A stretch of DNA of 10,151 nucleotides, taken from Peptococcaceae bacterium (lineage in GTDB: Bacteria; Bacillota; Peptococcia; Peptococcales; Peptococcaceae). Below are positions 6,968-10,151 of this stretch, piece after piece. The DNA is taken from assembly GCA_900759105.1 (NCBI GenBank), contig CAAETY010000043.1, forward strand, positions 1 through 10,151, in the 5' to 3' direction. Position 1 is the stretch's first letter; each line of letters begins with the position of its first letter. The position numbers and the translations under genes are program-made. The notes under the pieces are model-generated. The model was not told where the DNA came from. It did no database searches and worked only from the letters and a program-made list of their open reading frames with translations.

Positions 6968-7333
6968 TTATTGCGCCACACGGTTTCCGAGCTTGCACGT
7001 ATAAATGAGCTGTCGGTCTTGTTTTTGTTCTTTATACTCATGCATCCATACAGCATCTGCCGCCAAATGGCTAAAGACACCAACTTCACGCATCGCGTCA
7101 CCTTCCACATGCCACAAGGTCACATAGAGATCCACCATTTTTCCCGGCTCCACTGCTTCCTCTGCTTTTTTTAGTGCTTCAACGAGGGTACTCGCTTTGT
7201 AAAACAATTTTTTGCTGTCATCCCCACTCAACACTGCCTCAGCAAAAAATCCTACCACACCATTGGCACAATCTTCTTGCTCCAACGCTTGAATAGTTTC
7301 CATTTCCTTGATATATGCATTCACCACGACCAC
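6968..7333 (-). CDS. Hypothetical cytoplasmic protein (121 aa), family not recognised
   Basis: I do not recognise this protein. It has no signal peptide or membrane segment. The first half is acidic and helical in appearance, including SGDDSKKLFYKASTLVEAL and KKAEEAVEPGK. The second half looks more strand-like (VDLYVTLWHVEGD, REVGVFSHLAADAVWM) and ends in a Lys/Gln-rich stretch plus RQLIYTCKLGN. There are two cysteines and no catalytic motif I can name. The start is GTG at 7333 with AGGAG five bases upstream; in-frame GTGs at 7327 and 7324 are alternatives. It is convergent with the first SLH gene and divergent from the second, so it sits inside the duplicated pair. A role with the surface peptidases is possible only by position. 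Clean Shine-Dalgarno and terminator placement support a real gene. Confidence 0.7.
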   Translation of the reverse strand: MVVVNAYIKEMETIQALEQEDCANGVVGFFAEAVLSGDDSKKLFYKASTLVEALKKAEEAVEPGKMVDLYVTLWHVEGDAMREVGVFSHLAADAVWMHEYKEQKQDRQLIYTCKLGNRVAQ

Positions 7334-7350
7334 ATCCTCTCCTCTTATTT

Positions 7351-7459
7351 TATCGATTATCTTATATCTTCTATTATAAGAGTCTATGCGTATAAAATCT
7401 ACTCATCAAAAGTATGCCCTTTGCACAGCATGCCTCACATCGTCTTTTTATAATCGATA
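7351..7459. repeat. Spaced 10-bp inverted repeat in divergent intergenic region
   Basis: TATCGATTAT (7351-7360) and its exact reverse complement ATAATCGATA (7450-7459) lie 89 bases apart in the 205-base interval between the 121-residue gene and the second SLH gene. Each contains the palindrome ATCGAT. A shorter repeat TCTTATA/TATAAGA (7360-7366, 7375-7381) lies between them. They may be paired binding sites for a regulator of both genes; chance in AT-rich DNA cannot be excluded. Confidence 0.35.
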
Positions 7460-7481
7460 CTTCTGTTTATGCCTTAAAGCA

Positions 7482-7510
7482 TTGTACTTGTGCAATTTTT
7501 CCTTTAAAAT
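7482..7510 (+). promoter_or_regulatory. Putative promoter of the second SLH/C39-like gene
   Basis: TTGTAC (7482-7487), a 17-base spacer and TAAAAT (7505-7510) lie about 28 bases upstream of the ATG. The -35 is identical to that proposed for the first paralog. A TATAAT at 7449-7454 is a competing -10 but lacks a matching -35. Confidence 0.45.
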
Positions 7511-7523
7511 GAACACAAACAAA

Positions 7524-7530
7524 AAGGAGG
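7524..7530 (+). promoter_or_regulatory. Ribosome binding site fixing the start of the second SLH gene
   Basis: AAGGAGG stands eight bases before the in-frame ATG at 7539 (a second ATG follows at 7542). The frame is open back to an ATG near 7386, but that would cover the proposed promoter and add about 51 residues before a normal signal peptide. The ATG at 7535 is out of frame. Confidence 0.88.
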
Positions 7531-7538
7531 GCCAATGC

Positions 7539-9020
7539 ATGATGAAACATTTTTTACGACGACTAACTGCTACCGTATTGGCAGTAGGCTTTTCTGCAAC
7601 GCTCGCGGTTGGGCCAATTCTTGCGTCCGAAAACACTGACACTACACTGCCTGTAACACCAATTTTAATTGAATCACATATCCGCTATATCAACGGATTC
7701 ACCGATCAAACCATGCGTCCGGAACGGACAGTAACCCGAGCCGAAGCGGCAGGGATTATTTCCAATTTACTCGAAAATCCGCAAGCCGGCACCCTTGATT
7801 GTCACTATACCGACCTTCGTGCCGGTGCTTGGTACGAAGAAGCAACGCGTGGACTGTGCAAGCTGGGGCTTTTCGATGATGGTACCCTTTTCCGCCCAGA
7901 TGATACCATTACGCGCGCTGAGTTGGTGGATGTATTAGTCCGCTTTGTACCGGATGCACCGGATGCCGCCGCATCCTTTAGCGATGTGCCAAGCGACCAC
8001 TGGGCTGTAGCGCAAATTGGCAAAGCCACTGCCCTTGGCTGGTTAAGTGGCTATCCGGACGGAACCTTTAGACCCGATAGTAGCCTCACCCGCGCTGAAG
8101 CTTGCGCCATTATTAACCGTGTTACGAACCGTACCGGTGACATCACACAAGCGCAAAAGGTCATAGGACTCGGACGTTTTACTGACGTACGCCCAAACTA
8201 TTGGGCGGCAGTAACCATTGCAGAAGCAGCCATTGATCACAATCATGTCATTGCTGAAAATGGCGAACAATGGTGTAACGTTGACTGGCAAAATGTCACC
8301 TTTACGCCGGGGATTCACGACATCAACGGCACGCTTTACAGTGTAGACAGCTACAAGCACTTACAAACCAACACCACAGTTGGCGCTTATAGCGCTGACG
8401 AAACCGGCGCTCTTACCCAAGTGGCATCAAGCCATCATTTAAGCTATGTCCCATACACTAGCCAAATCGACGGCATTCAAGCCTGGGTTGGATGCGAACC
8501 GGTAAGCGCCCTTATGGGGCTCAAAGCCTTTGGCTATGCCAAAGATACGAATGTACGCACCTATTTGGCCGGGCTACCACATGCCGCCAGCAATCCTGAA
8601 TATGGGTTTGTCGGCTCCCCTTACGTGGTTGATAAAAGCAAGCGTACCACCATTTATCCGGAAGCCCTTGCCAAATATTGCAACAGCTACTGTGGCGGTG
8701 CTACTGTATGTGCCGATTTCCGCGGTGCAAGTGTGCACGAATTACGCCAAGAGCTTCTTGCAGGACATACCGTCGTGGCTTATGAAACCCTTTGGTGGGA
8801 AGCGCCACGCTATGGCAATTTCTGGATTGACGGTCAGCTTCAAAGCCTTGTCTACAACAACCACGCCGTATTGGTATATGGTTACGACCCGGCAAAAGGC
8901 TATCTTATTAGCGACCCATACAACTACTATAATCGCGGCGAAACCTACCAATATTGGAAAGATGCCACTACCTTTGAGCGCATTTGGAATGAACGCAAAG
9001 TCGGAATGGTCATGCGTTAA
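7539..9020 (+). CDS. Secreted SLH-domain protein with C39-like cysteine peptidase domain (paralog 2)
   Basis: Paralog of the protein at 5281-6879, 493 residues, with the same order of parts. The signal peptide (1 to about 29) is likely cut after ILA, giving an N-terminus SEN that parallels TEN in the other copy. The linker is short (30-46), about 40 residues less than in paralog 1, which explains most of the length difference. The SLH region runs from HIRYINGFTD (47) through TRAEA, TRAEL and TRAEA motifs to a final half repeat FTDVRPNYWA. The C39-like domain has Cys319 (VGCEP), His442 (NNHAVL) and Asp459 (SDPY), with Cys-His and His-Asp spacings of 123 and 17 residues against 122 and 17 in paralog 1. 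The cysteine cluster is Cys381, 385 and 391. It would be anchored in the cell wall with the peptidase outside. Its substrate is not known. The gene ends at a bidirectional terminator shared with the MATE gene. Confidence 0.88.
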   Translation: MMKHFLRRLTATVLAVGFSATLAVGPILASENTDTTLPVTPILIESHIRYINGFTDQTMRPERTVTRAEAAGIISNLLENPQAGTLDCHYTDLRAGAWYEEATRGLCKLGLFDDGTLFRPDDTITRAELVDVLVRFVPDAPDAAASFSDVPSDHWAVAQIGKATALGWLSGYPDGTFRPDSSLTRAEACAIINRVTNRTGDITQAQKVIGLGRFTDVRPNYWAAVTIAEAAIDHNHVIAENGEQWCNVDWQNVTFTPGIHDINGTLYSVDSYKHLQTNTTVGAYSADETGALTQVASSHHLSYVPYTSQIDGIQAWVGCEPVSALMGLKAFGYAKDTNVRTYLAGLPHAASNPEYGFVGSPYVVDKSKRTTIYPEALAKYCNSYCGGATVCADFRGASVHELRQELLAGHTVVAYETLWWEAPRYGNFWIDGQLQSLVYNNHAVLVYGYDPAKGYLISDPYNYYNRGETYQYWKDATTFERIWNERKVGMVMR

Positions 9021-9021
9021 T

Positions 9022-9066
9022 AAAAAAATGGTACTTCAACTTCGCGTTGAAGCACCATTTTTTATT
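9022..9066. terminator. Bidirectional terminator between SLH gene 2 and the MATE gene
   Basis: Stem AAATGGTACTTCAAC (9026-9040) and GTTGAAGCACCATTT (9046-9060) with loop TTCGC. The single mismatch pairs as G:U on the minus transcript. A-run on the left and T-run on the right allow termination in both directions. Confidence 0.9.
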
Positions 9067-10151
9067 TATTTGCTACCTGATATTCCCTTAAAAACCGTGA
9101 ACTGCAATGGTAACGATACCATAAATGTTGCCGCGTCAAGTACAGAGCGTGTCAATGTCATGCCTTGAAAGCCTGCAAAAGAAGAAAGAAGCAATCCTGC
9201 ACAGACCAGATAAATCCCATAGCGCCCCACGAAGAACAACACCGGGCGACAACGTTCACCAAGAAAACGATACACACGACCAAGTACACCGGAATACGCC
9301 ACTAGCGGTGTTACTACGCAGGCACTGAAAACAGCGTTTTTTAGCACCAACGCTACTGCCGGATTATCACGCAGCCAACTGAACACCATTTCTACATTAA
9401 GCCCTACAAGTACGAGAGCAACCAAGCAAATCCCAGCACCAAGTTGTGCACTCACCATGAAAATTTCGCGCAAACGCAAAAGCAAACCACTGACAATATG
9501 AAAACCTGCTACCGGTTGAAAAGACAGCGTCGCACCAACAAGCACATTGCGAATCACAAGCACAATTTTATTGGCAAGCGTCACCGATGCCATCGCTGCA
9601 TCCCCAAAAGAAGCAGCACAGAAATTGAGCACCACCGCCATTACGCCGGCTGTCCCTTGTCGGCAAAAAGTTTGCTTGCCTTTGGCGCAGATTTCTCGGT
9701 AGCTTTGCCAATCAGTGCTAACGCTACGCATGTCCAAATACAAAGCATGACGTTGATTAAGAAACACGTAAAGCAGTACCACAAAGCTCACACCTTGACC
9801 AAGAACCGTTGCCCATGCGGCACCGGTCAGCCCCATGCCTACGTAACGAATAAGCAATGGGTTCATCGCCGCATTAAAAAGCACGCCGCTAGCCAAACCA
9901 AGCACCGCCGTAAAGCCCTTACCTTCATTCAAAAGCACACAGCAAACGACACTCTGCAAGCACATCATCGGACTCCCTAAGAGGATAATCTGTGCATACT
10001 CCATGCAAAACGGCATCATTGTATTCGTCGCACCAAGTGCACGCATAAGATCCGGAAGCACCATCAACGCCGGCACCATCAATGCGACAGCACCGATAAA
10101 CGCCATCAACATTGCGCTATTAAAAATCTGTTGCGCCTTCACAACGTCCGC
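9066..10151 (-). CDS. MATE family efflux transporter (5' end outside window)
   Basis: Inner-membrane cation-coupled multidrug/toxin exporter of the MATE family. The visible 362 codons hold about nine hydrophobic segments. Family-like patterns include LRALGAT near the start, then the LNEGKG loop, FNAAMNPLLI, GLTGAAWATVLGQ, and in the second half a segment corresponding to VGATLSFQPVAGFHIV. The frame stays open through GTG at 10142 to the edge (codons for Ala-Asp-Val), so that GTG is not the true start. Normal MATE proteins have about 450 residues, so roughly 90 N-terminal residues lie outside. The C-terminus ends in GISGSK and looks complete. The substrate cannot be predicted. It converges on the second SLH gene and has no obvious functional tie to it. 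Confidence 0.9.
   Translation of the reverse strand, partial: ADVVKAQQIFNSAMLMAFIGAVALMVPALMVLPDLMRALGATNTMMPFCMEYAQIILLGSPMMCLQSVVCCVLLNEGKGFTAVLGLASGVLFNAAMNPLLIRYVGMGLTGAAWATVLGQGVSFVVLLYVFLNQRHALYLDMRSVSTDWQSYREICAKGKQTFCRQGTAGVMAVVLNFCAASFGDAAMASVTLANKIVLVIRNVLVGATLSFQPVAGFHIVSGLLLRLREIFMVSAQLGAGICLVALVLVGLNVEMVFSWLRDNPAVALVLKNAVFSACVVTPLVAYSGVLGRVYRFLGERCRPVLFFVGRYGIYLVCAGLLLSSFAGFQGMTLTRSVLDAATFMVSLPLQFTVFKGISGSK

Noticed and set aside
6889..7110. A 73-codon minus-strand frame overlapping the end of the 121-residue gene, considered as a frameshifted continuation
   Set aside because: The 121-residue frame stops naturally before the terminator. The other frame runs through the terminator stem, so it is not coding.
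7334..7420. Possible minus-strand promoter for the 121-residue gene (TATAAT near 7379-7374, or TTGATG-17-TAGACT further upstream)
   Set aside because: The TATAAT has no -35 at the right distance and the alternative is a weak match at both boxes, so no single site could be supported.
7386..7538. N-terminal extension of the second SLH protein to an upstream ATG
   Set aside because: It covers the promoter-like region and lacks a Shine-Dalgarno, while AAGGAGG and a signal peptide mark the start at 7539.
9444..9980. A 178-codon plus-strand open frame opposite the MATE gene
   Set aside because: Its composition is rich in His, Lys, Arg, Thr and Gln, as expected from the reverse of a hydrophobic membrane protein, and it has no Shine-Dalgarno. 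It is a shadow.
1..10151. CRISPR array, tRNA, rRNA, insertion sequence or prophage features
   Set aside because: No regularly spaced repeats, cloverleaf-like segments, transposase or phage genes were seen on either strand.

Overview
The window looks like chromosome of a Bacillota (Firmicutes) bacterium. Strong AAGGAGG-type ribosome binding sites, sigma-A-like TTGACA/TATAAT promoters, an AgrC/AgrA-type two-component pair and secreted proteins with S-layer homology (SLH) repeats all point that way. A clostridial or Negativicutes-like anaerobe is plausible, but the genus cannot be fixed from sequence alone. No rRNA, tRNA, CRISPR array or insertion sequence was seen, and no gene-free stretch exceeds 300 bases.

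Left part (1-2310, minus strand, AT-rich). A small membrane/coiled-coil protein gene (2178-1957) with its own promoter is followed by a perfect AT-rich hairpin. Then come a LytTR response regulator (1839-1135) and a membrane GHKL histidine kinase (1135-74). Regulator and kinase share one base. The kinase reading frame stops just after the N-box, so most of its ATP-binding domain is absent. A strong Shine-Dalgarno at the left edge suggests another gene starts there.

Middle (2358-5160, minus strand). This is a housekeeping block: a consensus promoter, then yceD (DUF177), rpmF (ribosomal protein L32), a hairpin terminator or attenuator, typA/bipA (translational GTPase) and a strong terminator. 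All three genes concern ribosome assembly or function.

Right part (5200-9065). Two paralogous plus-strand genes encode exported proteins made of a signal peptide, three SLH motifs and a C-terminal C39-like cysteine peptidase domain with a visible Cys/His/Asp set. They are separated by one unrecognised minus-strand gene (121 aa). A bidirectional terminator lies between the first paralog and this gene, and a 205-base divergent intergenic region lies between this gene and the second paralog. The paralogs are probably cell-wall-bound surface peptidases from an old tandem duplication.

Far right (9066-10151, minus strand). A MATE-family efflux transporter runs off the window at its 5' end and shares a bidirectional terminator with the second SLH peptidase gene.

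The most unusual content is the SLH/C39-like pair with its conserved cysteine cluster, and the truncated kinase beside an intact response regulator. Whether the surface peptidases and the Agr-like pair are functionally linked cannot be told from this sequence.
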